Assembly (NCBI GenBank): GCA_904502235.1
Contig: CAJGDP010000007.1
Coordinates: 10,426-74,425 of the forward strand
Length of the DNA stretch: 64,000 nucleotides
Source: an uncultured Bacteroidaceae bacterium
GTDB taxonomy: Bacteria > Bacteroidota > Bacteroidia > Bacteroidales > Bacteroidaceae
Direction: 5' to 3'
Part shown: positions 17,805 through 27,336 of the stretch, piece after piece
How positions within the stretch are numbered: the stretch's first letter is position 1
Layout: each line of letters starts with the position of its first letter
Translations under genes and position numbers: made by a program
The notes under the pieces: generated by a model
Told to the model about the DNA's origin: nothing
Databases searched by the model: none
The model's input: only the letters and a program-made list of their open reading frames with translations

Positions 17805-20800
17805 TTATCTGGCATAGAATTTCTTTCCGCCCTTTATATAGATATTGCCTTTTATGGGCTTTAGAACCTTTATTCCCTGCAGATTATAGATTGTTTCCTC
17901 TTTGTTATGTTCTTCAATATTCTCTATGACGGTTTCGCCGCTATCTTCAAGTTCTTCCCACTCCAGGATAAACTCCTTGATTGTCAGACATGATTTATAA
18001 TCAAGGTTTACAACCAAACCAAGCGAAACCTCAGTCTCTTTGTAGAGTACAAATTCTATCTCATTCGAGAATACGGTTGCATGGTCATACTCCTTCATTT
18101 TGGTATAGGCGATTGCGCTTGCAACATTTTCGGTATCGGGGAGTCCCTCTCCTTGTGCCGCAACAAGATAGCTGTTACCGCTTTCGCCCTCCCATTTGTC
18201 GTAGTATTTGGCAATAAACCGGTATTTTCCGGCAGGCAGTGTAACTGTCTGATAGGTCTTGTGGTTCTTGACCGCTCCGAATCCGTCCCAATTCGAAGTA
18301 AATGTCATGAAATAATCCTTCTGGGCATCCACGTGAGCACCTGTTGTTATATTGCCGTTTATTACGGCGTTTTCAATTGTCCATCCGGTCAATTCAAAGA
18401 AACGGTTGCTTATGTTGGGATTCACGAGATTGTTGCTGTGTGCAAACTCTGCACGATAGTTTGTAAGGTAGAGCGATGTTACATCCTCTTTTGTTACCTC
18501 ATCGCCGTAGCTCAGACAGAACACGCCTCTCGACAATCCCCAAGCATCGCCATCGGGACCAAAGCCACTGCGTACACCGTTGTTGCCGTTCGATGTGCGG
18601 TCAATGACATCGCCTCCACTCTGGTTAAAGTCATAGTAGAGTACAAGGTCGCTGAAGCTACTCGGGTTTTCAATAGGCTGGTTGCAGACTTCAATGAGTG
18701 CACTGACACCAAGTGCCTTTTTCCATACGCGCAGTTCATCAATCTGTCCGTTCATTCTGGCATTGTCGTTACCGATTGCAAATTTGCTTAGTGAAGGTAT
18801 GCTGTACGATACATAGTCTCTTTCATAGTATTCGCCGTCGCGGTACTTGGTCACATAACCGTTCTCCAATACAATTGCATAATGGTGCCATTCGTTAGGG
18901 ATTATATAACCAGAATATCCTTTTATTTTTCTTCCGTTTATATTCACATATACTCTTCCATCGGCATCAGTGGTAACAAGGAATGTCGATTCGCTGTCTC
19001 CAATGCCAAGGCAGTTGCTTTGGAGGTTATCGGGGCACATCCACCATTCAACGGTGAAAGCGCTGCTCTGTCCCGAGAAACCGTTTGTTGACGCGGTAAC
19101 CTTTGCATTGTCTCTGCCACTGAAGTTAAGTCCGTTCTTGCTGTCGGCGTTGCATACTATTATTGCACGCTCGCGTGTGGTGCTGTTTGAGCCGATGTTG
19201 TTGCTTACTTCAAGTGTTACGTCATAGATACCGCTCTTTTTGGGAGTAAAGCTTCCTTGTTGCGTCTCTATTACATACTCTTTTGCATTACTTTTTATTG
19301 TCCACAGCCAATTAATTGGGGTGTATTTCGACTTGTCTGTCAGATAAACCCTTTCGCCTTTCATAAGTATTGCCGGTGTTACCTCGAAATCGGCAACGGG
19401 TGCAGAACCTGCCACATCCACCTCTATGCTGTAGGTTGCGTTCTTGTTTCCGCTGAGCGATGTTACTTTGAGTGTTACGCGTTGTTTTCCCGGCTCCTTA
19501 AACACAGCATATCCGTGTTGACCGTAGACGGTACTCTCTTCTGCTCCGGTAATATTCCATTCGTACATCTCGCCGAATGACGGGTTGCTTATGATGAAAG
19601 ATACCTTTTCGCCCATTATCACATTGCTCTTGCTTGCTGTGAATGTGGCATCTATATTCTTTTCGGCATATACATATACCGACATGTTATCGGTTGCTGT
19701 TTTGCCGTTGCTGGTTTCGGCAACAACACTTATTGTCTGATAGCCCGGAGTCTTGAATGTTACAAGAGGCTCTGCTACGGCAAGGTTTGTTATTCCCGCA
19801 TCAGCAACACTCCATTTCAGGTTCGAAACTGCGCTGTTGTATGTAGCCGACAGTTTTACCGGTGTTCCGGCATACACATATCCGCTTATAGAGTTTATAT
19901 TAACGGAGGGAGTCTGGTTGCCGTTGAGCGACTGGCTGCTTGTAACACTGCTGTAACTGCTGTTGAGGAATTCACCATGTTTGCCCGAAATGTATTCGTG
20001 CAACATATCCTTGCCGTTGACATTGATTATATCACCTTTATAATATGCAATGAGTCCTTTGGGGCACAATGTTCCCGAATATTGCGAATTATATGATTCC
20101 TTTATCTCATTGGCACTTCTTGCAACATTCCATATGCGGATTTCGTCATATTGTGCATCGTTGTTGGTGTTGTAAACGTCGTTTTCCGCTCTCAGTTCCA
20201 GATTTCCGAAACCGCCGATGCCGCTATAATATGACGATGTACAACTGCCTTTTTCAACACCATTGGCATACAGGGTCATCTTGTTGCCTTTTACAACAAG
20301 TGCAATGTGTGTCCATGTATTTTTACTCAATATAGATGAACTTGTGGTGAATCGGTCATTGGTTGTTGTGTTCCAACCGGCAGTGAATTGTCCGCTACTT
20401 TCGGCATGCATCATAAATGTACTCCATCCCGGTCCGATTACCTGATTCCAATTCTTCAACGAGTTTGGCTTGATGTAGTATTCAATTGTGGCTTCTTCGA
20501 ATTTCTCATTGAAAATGTCGGGCAATCTAACTCCCGAAGTCTTCAGGTTTATAGCCTTGTTTGTGCTTTCATAAGCAATTGGTGCAGGGGCAACAGCTTT
20601 TTCTGTTTCTATATCACCTTCATATACGGCCGATACTCCAAAAACACCGTCCTTGCTCTCCGAAGAGGAGATACTGTAACTTGAACTGCCGGCAGAAACT
20701 TCGGCAATCTTTCTGTCGTCGTGATATATATAGTATTTTGTTACTGTATTCACCGATGGCAACGGTGCACTCCATTGCAGGTAATTGTTGTTTATGAATG

Positions 20801-22319
20801 CATTGCGCGGAGCGTAATACGGGTCGCCGTAAACTATGGTAGAGATTATGGTCTTGTTACCGGCATTCCTTATCTCCTGTTTGCCGTTCGGCAGTATGAA
20901 CGGTGTTTCAATACCATCGGCATTGAATTCATAGTTCATTATTGATGCGGAATGTATGTTGCCGTTTCCTGTAGCCCAGTCGCGTGTCTCTACAATAAAG
21001 AAATATTTCAAAGGCATACTGCGGTCGTAACCTTTCGTGAGGTCGGTAAGGTCGTAACCGAATTCCATAGCCTCGGTGTGCATCTTTCCGTCAGCCCATT
21101 TTCCGAGCATGGGAACTTCAGGTGCAGGTTTTGTATTACCATAGTTTCCGTCTCCGGCATACTTGAAGTGTTCGAATTCAACTATTCTTTCAGGTGTGTC
21201 GGAATTTATGTCGGACGAAATACCGGCAGACAGTTTAATTTCGCTTCTGCGTGAGTAGTTCATCTCGAGCTTTATGGTTCGCAATGGACGATAATCCTTT
21301 CTTACCCTGTATAGTTCGGGTTGCCACCAATTACCCGAGAATTTGCCATCGCTGTTGAATGTGGCGCCTCCATAAGCATAAGGGCAATATATGAATCCGT
21401 TGTTGCCCCATGTGCTTCCCCATGAGTTTACTATAATCCATGCGCCAACCTCATCCTTGCTTGTTTCACCAGATACTCCATTACCGTCAAGGTCGAATTC
21501 AATACGGTCGTCGTAGCCTACAATTGTAAGCGCGTGGTCCACTTGTGTACCCCATGCCTTTACATATTTCTTGCCTGCAACACCGGCATTCTTGTTGGTT
21601 GTGGTGTTTGGTATGCTGCCATTGAAGTTGCCATTGTTACTGCCTACACCAATACCGCATATACCACCGGCCTTGAAGCTTGTGTCGCCGTTGTGGTTCC
21701 ATAGCCAGTTCTTTACAAGCTCGCGTCCCTCTTCGGTTCCTACATTCAGCGGAGTGTTTACAGGTGCAAGCATACGGTTGTGCATTGCCTCGAACCATTT
21801 GTCATATCCTTGCATCCAACCGAAGTAGTTGTCGGAGCAATCCTGGTTTCCAAACTTTGAGGAGTAGGTCTGTCCGCCGTATGTCGCAGCCGACGGAACG
21901 CCTACGCTTGTTACGAATTCGTTCTTTCCCGAACTGCTGTTTGTGAGCAACCACACGAAATGCGAGGGGTAGTAGTTCTTGGACTGTTTTCCGTCAAGGT
22001 CGCGGTATGCGTTAAGTTCGTATGTAAACATGTAGCAGATACGTGATGCCGAACCGCATGAACCGCCATCCTGATTGAATACAGGAGGAAAGAACTTCTG
22101 TTCTGCATTGTTGACATATGTAGGTCGGGTGGCTCTTGTCTCAGCACCTCGCGACGCACTTTTCTGTGCCGTAGCTGTTTGCAACATTGTATAGTCCGGG
22201 TTTATACAATCGTTGTAATCGGGGTATTTTTCCCTGTTTACATCAATCTGTGCTGTAACACCTATCGGCAATGCAATGGCAAGTGCCAGAATCCCTTTTA
22301 TAAAACTCCTTGTATTCAT
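17805..22319 (-). CDS. Large secreted C1-family cysteine peptidase with LamG and PKD-like regions
   Basis: The 1504-residue protein begins with a signal peptide (cleavage after ...IGVTAQ). Residues about 65-340 are a papain-like C1 peptidase: Gln83 and Cys88 in NQDGGSCGSAS, His262 in VDHALTIVGYDD and Asn298 in VNSWGSTWGNNGF. The Gln-to-Cys distance is one shorter than in papain. A fibronectin-like stretch follows near 510-570. A LamG/concanavalin-like domain spans about 590-760, PKD-like beta domains about 810-1060 and a second LamG about 1065-1250. The end (YNLQGIKVLKPIKG, IYIKGGKKFYAR) is a T9SS-like sorting tail. It is probably a surface-bound protease acting on host or dietary protein. 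The GH20 gene precedes it with a 19-base gap, and mutA follows after 25. Confidence 0.8.
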   Translation of the reverse strand: MNTRSFIKGILALAIALPIGVTAQIDVNREKYPDYNDCINPDYTMLQTATAQKSASRGAETRATRPTYVNNAEQKFFPPVFNQDGGSCGSASRICYMFTYELNAYRDLDGKQSKNYYPSHFVWLLTNSSSGKNEFVTSVGVPSAATYGGQTYSSKFGNQDCSDNYFGWMQGYDKWFEAMHNRMLAPVNTPLNVGTEEGRELVKNWLWNHNGDTSFKAGGICGIGVGSNNGNFNGSIPNTTTNKNAGVAGKKYVKAWGTQVDHALTIVGYDDRIEFDLDGNGVSGETSKDEVGAWIIVNSWGSTWGNNGFIYCPYAYGGATFNSDGKFSGNWWQPELYRVRKDYRPLRTIKLEMNYSRRSEIKLSAGISSDINSDTPERIVEFEHFKYAGDGNYGNTKPAPEVPMLGKWADGKMHTEAMEFGYDLTDLTKGYDRSMPLKYFFIVETRDWATGNGNIHSASIMNYEFNADGIETPFILPNGKQEIRNAGNKTIISTIVYGDPYYAPRNAFINNNYLQWSAPLPSVNTVTKYYIYHDDRKIAEVSAGSSSYSISSSESKDGVFGVSAVYEGDIETEKAVAPAPIAYESTNKAINLKTSGVRLPDIFNEKFEEATIEYYIKPNSLKNWNQVIGPGWSTFMMHAESSGQFTAGWNTTTNDRFTTSSSILSKNTWTHIALVVKGNKMTLYANGVEKGSCTSSYYSGIGGFGNLELRAENDVYNTNNDAQYDEIRIWNVARSANEIKESYNSQYSGTLCPKGLIAYYKGDIINVNGKDMLHEYISGKHGEFLNSSYSSVTSSQSLNGNQTPSVNINSISGYVYAGTPVKLSATYNSAVSNLKWSVADAGITNLAVAEPLVTFKTPGYQTISVVAETSNGKTATDNMSVYVYAEKNIDATFTASKSNVIMGEKVSFIISNPSFGEMYEWNITGAEESTVYGQHGYAVFKEPGKQRVTLKVTSLSGNKNATYSIEVDVAGSAPVADFEVTPAILMKGERVYLTDKSKYTPINWLWTIKSNAKEYVIETQQGSFTPKKSGIYDVTLEVSNNIGSNSTTRERAIIVCNADSKNGLNFSGRDNAKVTASTNGFSGQSSAFTVEWWMCPDNLQSNCLGIGDSESTFLVTTDADGRVYVNINGRKIKGYSGYIIPNEWHHYAIVLENGYVTKYRDGEYYERDYVSYSIPSLSKFAIGNDNARMNGQIDELRVWKKALGVSALIEVCNQPIENPSSFSDLVLYYDFNQSGGDVIDRTSNGNNGVRSGFGPDGDAWGLSRGVFCLSYGDEVTKEDVTSLYLTNYRAEFAHSNNLVNPNISNRFFELTGWTIENAVINGNITTGAHVDAQKDYFMTFTSNWDGFGAVKNHKTYQTVTLPAGKYRFIAKYYDKWEGESGNSYLVAAQGEGLPDTENVASAIAYTKMKEYDHATVFSNEIEFVLYKETEVSLGLVVNLDYKSCLTIKEFILEWEELEDSGETVIENIEEHNKEETIYNLQGIKVLKPIKGNIYIKGGKKFYAR

Positions 22320-22338
22320 GGTTATAGGGTTGTGTTGG

Positions 22339-24387
22339 TTAGTTTATCTCAATCTCGTCGGTGAAGAGCCAACCACCTTGTTTGCCACTCTTTGCCGTGT
22401 AGCGCACGTAACGCGCTTTCTTTGCAGTGTCGCCTTTCCAACCGTAGTTCTTGAACGACAGTTCCTCGTCGCGTACCACGTTGTGCTTGATTTCTGCAAC
22501 GGTCTCAAAGTCTATATTATTGCTTGAGAGCGAAACGGTTACCTCTGCAGGCATCCATACATCGGGGATGCACATCTGCATAAAGTCGGCATGGACAGCT
22601 GTTATCTCTTTCTCTTCGCCAAGGTCTATTGTTAGATCCATGCCACCGCAGATGAATCCTTGCCACTTTTTGTCGGTGTATGTCCATCCGCCATGCACAC
22701 CGTCAATGAGAGCTTCGTCACCACCGGCAGTGTAGCTGTTGCTGTATAGCATACCGTTGTTATAGCTTATGTTTTTATCTTTAGCAAGGTTGTTCCACTG
22801 CATTGTAGCCTCTTTGCGCTGGCCGAACTCGTTCTTCAAGTCAAAGGCGTTGTAGCCTTTTGCTCTCAGCCATTCAACAGATGTGATGGTACGCTCTCTG
22901 AATTCGCTGAAGTTACGCTCGGCAGGGTTGCTCCAACCAATTTCCGCAATGGCGAGTATGCGCGGATAAACCATGTACTCAACCATCTCCTCTGTTGGAA
23001 TATATTCTGCCCAAAGGTTACCCTGAACTCCATATATCAGTTTTGCTTTTTCTTCGTCAATACCTTCGATTGGGTTGTATGAATAGACCTTCTCCAATGG
23101 CATGTAAGGACCGAATGCCATTGGTTGTGTGTGAGGCGCGTCCTGATATGAATCGAGATAGCAGTATGCTCCCGGAGTCATAATAGCCTTGTGTCCACTG
23201 TTTACGGCTGCCAATCCGCCTTCTGTTCCGCGCCATGACATCACAGTCGCATTCGGAGCAAGACCTCCGTCGAGAATTTCGTCCCAACCGATAATCTGTC
23301 TGCCTTTGCTGTTTACAAATTTCTCTATGCGCTGTATAAGGTAGCTCTGCAGTTCATTCACATCCTTGAGATTCTCATCCTTCATGCGCTTCTGGCACAA
23401 CGGGCAGTTAGGCCATGATGCCTTGCCTGCCTCATCGCCGCCAATGTGGATATATTCACTCGGGAACAACTCTATTACCTCGCTCAATACATTCTCAAGG
23501 AATTCGAATGTCTTTTCGTTGCCCACACAGAAGTCTGCCTGCTTGTAGGGTTCGTGTGTACAGGAAAGTTCGGGATAAGCGGTGAGAGTCTCCTCGCTGT
23601 GTGCTGGCATCTCAATCTCCGGAATAATTGTTATATATCTTTCCTGTGCATATTTTACAATCTCTCGGATGTCATCCTGTGTATAGTATCCACCGTATGC
23701 TCCCTCTGTTCCTTCGTTTACATATTGGCGATCGCCGAACCACCACTCTTTCCACAGCCCCGGCTTGCGCCATGCCGCGAAATTTGTCAGGCGTGGATAT
23801 TTCTTTATCTCAATGCGCCAGCCTGCCGCATCTGTGAGGTGCAGGTGCAGACGGTTCATCTTGAAATGCGCAATTGCATCAATCTGTTTCTTTACAAACT
23901 CCTTGTCAAAGAAGTGGCGGCTCACATCGAGCATCATGCCACGATACGCAAATGCAGGTTCGTCAGTAATGGTTCCGCAGGCAAGGGTGTTGTTTTCACC
24001 AGCCATTTGCAGTATGGTCTGAATACCATAGAAAAGTCCTGCACCGCTTGTTGCCGTAACGTTTATCTCCTTTGGAGTAATGGTCATGCTGTAACCCTCG
24101 GGTGATGAAATACCTTCTATATTCTCGGTAACAACAAGTTTTACACGGTTGCTCTTCTGTTCGTTTTCTAATGCGCCAAAGGCAACTTTCAGATAATCCT
24201 CAAGGATTCTTTTGTCGTTTTCGGGAGCACCCACCACAAATTCTGTGGCTTTTGACAGAACAAATTCATTGTTGCTTAATTCAACACTTTGAGGCAATGG
24301 CAACACATTGCATTGCGATGTTGTAACAGGCTTGTTACAAGCCAAGGCAACAAGCATCATCAAAATATAAATAGGTGTCTTTTTCAT
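22339..24387 (-). CDS. Beta-N-acetylhexosaminidase, GH20 lipoprotein
   Basis: The 682-residue protein starts with a lipoprotein signal (MKKTPIYILMMLVALACNK; Cys17 lipidated). A GH20 N-terminal alpha/beta domain is followed by the catalytic barrel with HLHLTDAAGWRIEI and the Asp-Glu pair in HIGGDEAGKASW. The C-terminal part (about 540-682) looks like an F5/8-type C carbohydrate-binding domain. It should remove terminal beta-linked GlcNAc or GalNAc from glycans such as mucin at the cell surface. The following gene on the strand encodes the large C1 peptidase; together they suggest attack on glycoproteins. Confidence 0.92.
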   Translation of the reverse strand: MKKTPIYILMMLVALACNKPVTTSQCNVLPLPQSVELSNNEFVLSKATEFVVGAPENDKRILEDYLKVAFGALENEQKSNRVKLVVTENIEGISSPEGYSMTITPKEINVTATSGAGLFYGIQTILQMAGENNTLACGTITDEPAFAYRGMMLDVSRHFFDKEFVKKQIDAIAHFKMNRLHLHLTDAAGWRIEIKKYPRLTNFAAWRKPGLWKEWWFGDRQYVNEGTEGAYGGYYTQDDIREIVKYAQERYITIIPEIEMPAHSEETLTAYPELSCTHEPYKQADFCVGNEKTFEFLENVLSEVIELFPSEYIHIGGDEAGKASWPNCPLCQKRMKDENLKDVNELQSYLIQRIEKFVNSKGRQIIGWDEILDGGLAPNATVMSWRGTEGGLAAVNSGHKAIMTPGAYCYLDSYQDAPHTQPMAFGPYMPLEKVYSYNPIEGIDEEKAKLIYGVQGNLWAEYIPTEEMVEYMVYPRILAIAEIGWSNPAERNFSEFRERTITSVEWLRAKGYNAFDLKNEFGQRKEATMQWNNLAKDKNISYNNGMLYSNSYTAGGDEALIDGVHGGWTYTDKKWQGFICGGMDLTIDLGEEKEITAVHADFMQMCIPDVWMPAEVTVSLSSNNIDFETVAEIKHNVVRDEELSFKNYGWKGDTAKKARYVRYTAKSGKQGGWLFTDEIEIN

Positions 24388-24442
24388 AAAACATATATTT
24401 TTTGCGAAAATAACATAATTTTCAAAAATATCTCTATAAAAA

Positions 24443-24475
24443 TTTGGAAAGAAAACTTAAATCCGTCTATATTTG
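24443..24475 (+). promoter_or_regulatory. Promoter of the YtrA-type ABC operon
   Basis: TTTG at 24443-24446, 21 bases, TATATTTG at 24468-24475. Transcription should start near 24479-24482, inside the dyad at 24477-24500. Confidence 0.65.
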
Positions 24476-24476
24476 C

Positions 24477-24500
24477 AGTGTACTAATAAACTAATACACT
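24477..24500. promoter_or_regulatory. Candidate operator for the GntR/YtrA-type regulator
   Basis: A dyad with outer arms AGTGTA (24477-24482) and TACACT (24495-24500); the two 12-base half sites match at 9 of 12 positions when one is reversed. It covers the predicted transcription start and ends right at the ATG of the ABC ATPase gene. YtrA-like regulators encoded in ABC operons commonly repress their own operon through such dyads. Direct evidence of binding is lacking. Confidence 0.5.
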
Positions 24501-25301
24501 ATGATTGAGGTCAAGAATTTATCATTCGGTTACTCCGGAACATACGTTTTGGATAACATAAGCACAACTTTTGAGCAGGGTAGAGTATATGGTCTGCTCG
24601 GTGCAAACGGCGTGGGTAAGAGTACGCTCTTTAAACTCTTATGCGGTCTGCTGACAACCAAGCACGGGACTATAGACGTAGATGGTTATTCTCCATCTCT
24701 CCGTCAGCCGGGTTTCCTTTCAAAGCTCTTCTATATTCCCGAGGACTTCGAAGGTCCAGCTGTTTCCATAAAGAATTATGCGGCAGGCATTGCTCCTTTC
24801 TATCCCAATTACGATGAGGAATTGCTCCGTACCTTGTTCAATGATTTCGAGATAGACATAAACCGCAAGTTTACAACACTTTCGCTCGGTCAGCGCAAGA
24901 GAGCCATTATCTGTATCGCTCTTGCAATGAATACGGAGTATCTGTTGCTCGATGAGCCGACAAACGGTCTTGACATCCCCAGTAAACTTGAATTCCGCAA
25001 GATGGTGGCAAAGGCGATGGACGAAAATCGTACCATTATTATTTCCACCCATCAGGTCAAGGATGTAGAAAACCTGGTCGACCACATTATGATACTCGAC
25101 AAACGTGCGGTGCTGCTCGACAAGAGTGTTGCCGATATTCAGAACGAATACCGCTTCGAGGTATCTGCAACAGCTCCCGAAGATGCACTCTTTGTTGAAC
25201 CGGGACTTGGCGGTTGCAGCTATATAGCAGAGAATAAGAGTGGCGAAGAAAGCCGTATAAATATAGAACTTCTGTTCAATTACATTAACTCAAAAAAATA
25301 A
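24501..25301 (+). CDS. ABC transporter ATP-binding protein (YtrB-like)
   Basis: The 266-residue protein shows Walker A LLGANGVGKSTLFKLL, signature LSLGQRKRA, Walker B YLLLDEPTNGLD and an H-loop STHQVKD. It pairs with the permease that starts seven bases after its stop. With the YtrA-like regulator two genes on, the arrangement matches GntR-controlled ABC exporters that respond to cell-envelope stress in Firmicutes. The substrate is unknown. First gene of a seven-gene operon. Confidence 0.88.
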   Translation: MIEVKNLSFGYSGTYVLDNISTTFEQGRVYGLLGANGVGKSTLFKLLCGLLTTKHGTIDVDGYSPSLRQPGFLSKLFYIPEDFEGPAVSIKNYAAGIAPFYPNYDEELLRTLFNDFEIDINRKFTTLSLGQRKRAIICIALAMNTEYLLLDEPTNGLDIPSKLEFRKMVAKAMDENRTIIISTHQVKDVENLVDHIMILDKRAVLLDKSVADIQNEYRFEVSATAPEDALFVEPGLGGCSYIAENKSGEESRINIELLFNYINSKK

Positions 25302-25307
25302 AACGCC

Positions 25308-26117
25308 ATGAATGAAGTTTTTGATTTTACCCGTCTGTGGAAACTGATGAAATATGAGGTAGTGAATTATATTCCACGATTCTTCAGGTCGTTGCTCATT
25401 TTTGCAAGCGTGCTTGTTGCCGTGTGGATTTTCTCTCTTTCCATTGACATAGATGTAATGTCTTTTGGAAGAAAGGGATTAATTGGTGTGCTGTTTATTT
25501 TTGCAGTTGCTCTTTCGCCTTATATCATATACAAGGATATGAACAATCGCAAGAAGGGATATATGTATGCAATGATACCGGCAAGCACGCTCGAGAAATT
25601 GATTTCGATGTTTGCGATATGTGTAATATGCGTTCCGGTACTCACATGGGCTGTGCTCACAGCAACCGATGCCTTTCTGTGGATGTTGTCGAACATAGGT
25701 ATCGGTTCTTTTGAAAGCATATCGCTATACAATCCTTTCAATGATAGCTTTTTGGTTGTTTTCAACAGAGAACTCGGAGAATTTTCAAATGTACTTGACA
25801 GCATTCTCTACATATTATCAATAGTTGCCATGACAATGATGTTCAATACAATATTCCGCAAGAATAAAGTCCTTAAGACAATACTTTTCAACATTGGAGT
25901 GTCTTTTGCGCTTATAATGCTTATGGCCACTTTTGTAAATGCGGTTTCGACAGAGTTCTGGGATAATCTTGGTGAGGATATAGCCCCACTTCTGGAGAAC
26001 AGGACAGCCGAAGAGATTATCAGCTTCTGGATGGCTTTCTGGAGATTTGTAGGCTTGCTGCTCATTTCGGCATATCTTACAATAACATATTTTAGAATCA
26101 AAAGAGTAAATTATTAA
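25308..26117 (+). CDS. ABC transporter permease
   Basis: The 269-residue protein has about six hydrophobic segments, for example LLIFASVLVAVWIFSLSI, GVLFIFAVALSPYIIY, MFAICVICVPVLTWAVL, a pair near 165-205 and a last one near 240-262. It resembles ABC-2 type membrane subunits and lies between the ATPase gene (six bases before it) and the regulator gene (17 bases after it). It probably forms a homodimeric exporter channel with that ATPase. Sequence alone does not show the cargo. Confidence 0.75.
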   Translation: MNEVFDFTRLWKLMKYEVVNYIPRFFRSLLIFASVLVAVWIFSLSIDIDVMSFGRKGLIGVLFIFAVALSPYIIYKDMNNRKKGYMYAMIPASTLEKLISMFAICVICVPVLTWAVLTATDAFLWMLSNIGIGSFESISLYNPFNDSFLVVFNRELGEFSNVLDSILYILSIVAMTMMFNTIFRKNKVLKTILFNIGVSFALIMLMATFVNAVSTEFWDNLGEDIAPLLENRTAEEIISFWMAFWRFVGLLLISAYLTITYFRIKRVNY

Positions 26118-26134
26118 AAAAAATAGTTGACATT

Positions 26135-26479
26135 ATGGAGTATAGCGAACATAAACCTATATATTTGCAGAACGTCGATCTGATGCAGGAGAAGATTCTG
26201 CGCGGTGATTGGCGCGAGGAGGAGCGAATTCCCTCGGTACGCGAAATGGGTGCCATGGTGGGTGTGAATCCCAATACCATAGTCCGCTCATATCAGTTGC
26301 TCGAAGCGCAGGAAGTCATATACAACAAGCGTGGGCTTGGCTATTTTGTCAAGGAGGGCGCTGTGGCGCGTATCAAGGAGAATGTCAAACGTGAATTCAT
26401 TGCCAATGAACTGCCACAGTTCAGAGCAAAAGCCGAAATGATAGGCATAACTAAAGAAGAATTGATTAACCTATTATAA
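26135..26479 (+). CDS. GntR family regulator, YtrA subfamily
   Basis: The 114-residue protein is a GntR winged helix-turn-helix (EERIPSVREMGAMVGVNPNT, then YQLLEAQEVIYNKRGLGYFV) followed by only a short helical tail (FRAKAEMIGITKEELINLL). That compact shape, without a ligand domain, defines the YtrA subfamily, whose members dimerise through the tail and repress linked ABC transporter genes. It is the third gene of the operon, and the dyad at 24477-24500 is a plausible autoregulatory site. Confidence 0.88.
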   Translation: MEYSEHKPIYLQNVDLMQEKILRGDWREEERIPSVREMGAMVGVNPNTIVRSYQLLEAQEVIYNKRGLGYFVKEGAVARIKENVKREFIANELPQFRAKAEMIGITKEELINLL

Positions 26480-26486
26480 AACATCT

Positions 26487-27311
26487 ATGAAAAAGTTTTT
26501 TGTACTGAGTATCTTGTGCTCATGTTTGTATCTTTCGGGTTGTACCACAGTTGCGCCCGAAGCGGGAGAAGAGGGTGTGAAGGTGCATAAGCCATGGATT
26601 TTCGGAACCGGAGGCGTGGATATGACACCCGTTGAAACAGGTCTTGAATATACATGGTTGTCTACCGATTATGTGATTGTGAACATGTTGCCGCGTGCCT
26701 ACGACGAGGACCTTGACGATGCAACATCAAACGACAACACTCTGCTCGATTTCAATACACAGATACAGTTGCAGGTAAGGGACAACATGTCGCCGGTACT
26801 TATCAAGAATTATGGTGAGAACTGGTATAATTCCGTAATCAAGGAGGTTTACCGTAATACTGTGCGCGGATACATATCAAAATACGGTCCTTTCGACCTG
26901 ATGAGTAACCGCGAAGTGCTCGACTCAATCAACCTGTTTGTGAAGAACGACATGCAGAACTATATCACTTTGTTGAGCGAAAAACAAGGTGAACTCCCTA
27001 TTGATGTTGTGAATGTGGTTGTGGGTCGTGCAATACCTAATGAACGTCAGAAGGCCGAGATGGATGCAACAGCTGCCGCAACACAGGCAAAGCGCACCGA
27101 AGAGTCAAGACGCGACATGCTTGTAGCCCGTGAGGCAGCAGAGCGTCAGCGTGCCATTGCCGACAAGGCATATCAGGAGGAGCTAGGTCTTACAACAGAC
27201 CAGTTTATCCAGCTACGTGCATGGGAAATCATAAAGGAGAAGAACGGAGCGAACATAGACGTTCTGTTCAATGCCGACGGCACAAACAAAATGTGGAATG
27301 TAAGACGATAG
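26487..27311 (+). CDS. SPFH/band 7-like lipoprotein
   Basis: The 274-residue protein starts with a lipoprotein signal (FVLSILCSCLYLSGCTTV; LSGC lipobox). The middle looks like an SPFH/prohibitin domain: a beta-rich part (LEYTWLSTDYVIVNMLP, LLDFNTQIQLQVRD), then a helical region, then an alanine/glutamate/arginine-rich helix (about 190-235) typical of SPFH oligomers. Most SPFH proteins face the cytosol, or the periplasm through a membrane anchor; a lipid-anchored one would be in the periplasm. It lies eight bases after the regulator gene and just before sppA. SPFH proteins often scaffold a partner membrane protease. Confidence 0.65.
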   Translation: MKKFFVLSILCSCLYLSGCTTVAPEAGEEGVKVHKPWIFGTGGVDMTPVETGLEYTWLSTDYVIVNMLPRAYDEDLDDATSNDNTLLDFNTQIQLQVRDNMSPVLIKNYGENWYNSVIKEVYRNTVRGYISKYGPFDLMSNREVLDSINLFVKNDMQNYITLLSEKQGELPIDVVNVVVGRAIPNERQKAEMDATAAATQAKRTEESRRDMLVAREAAERQRAIADKAYQEELGLTTDQFIQLRAWEIIKEKNGANIDVLFNADGTNKMWNVRR

Positions 27312-27336
27312 AAATACAATAAAGCCTAAATTTATT

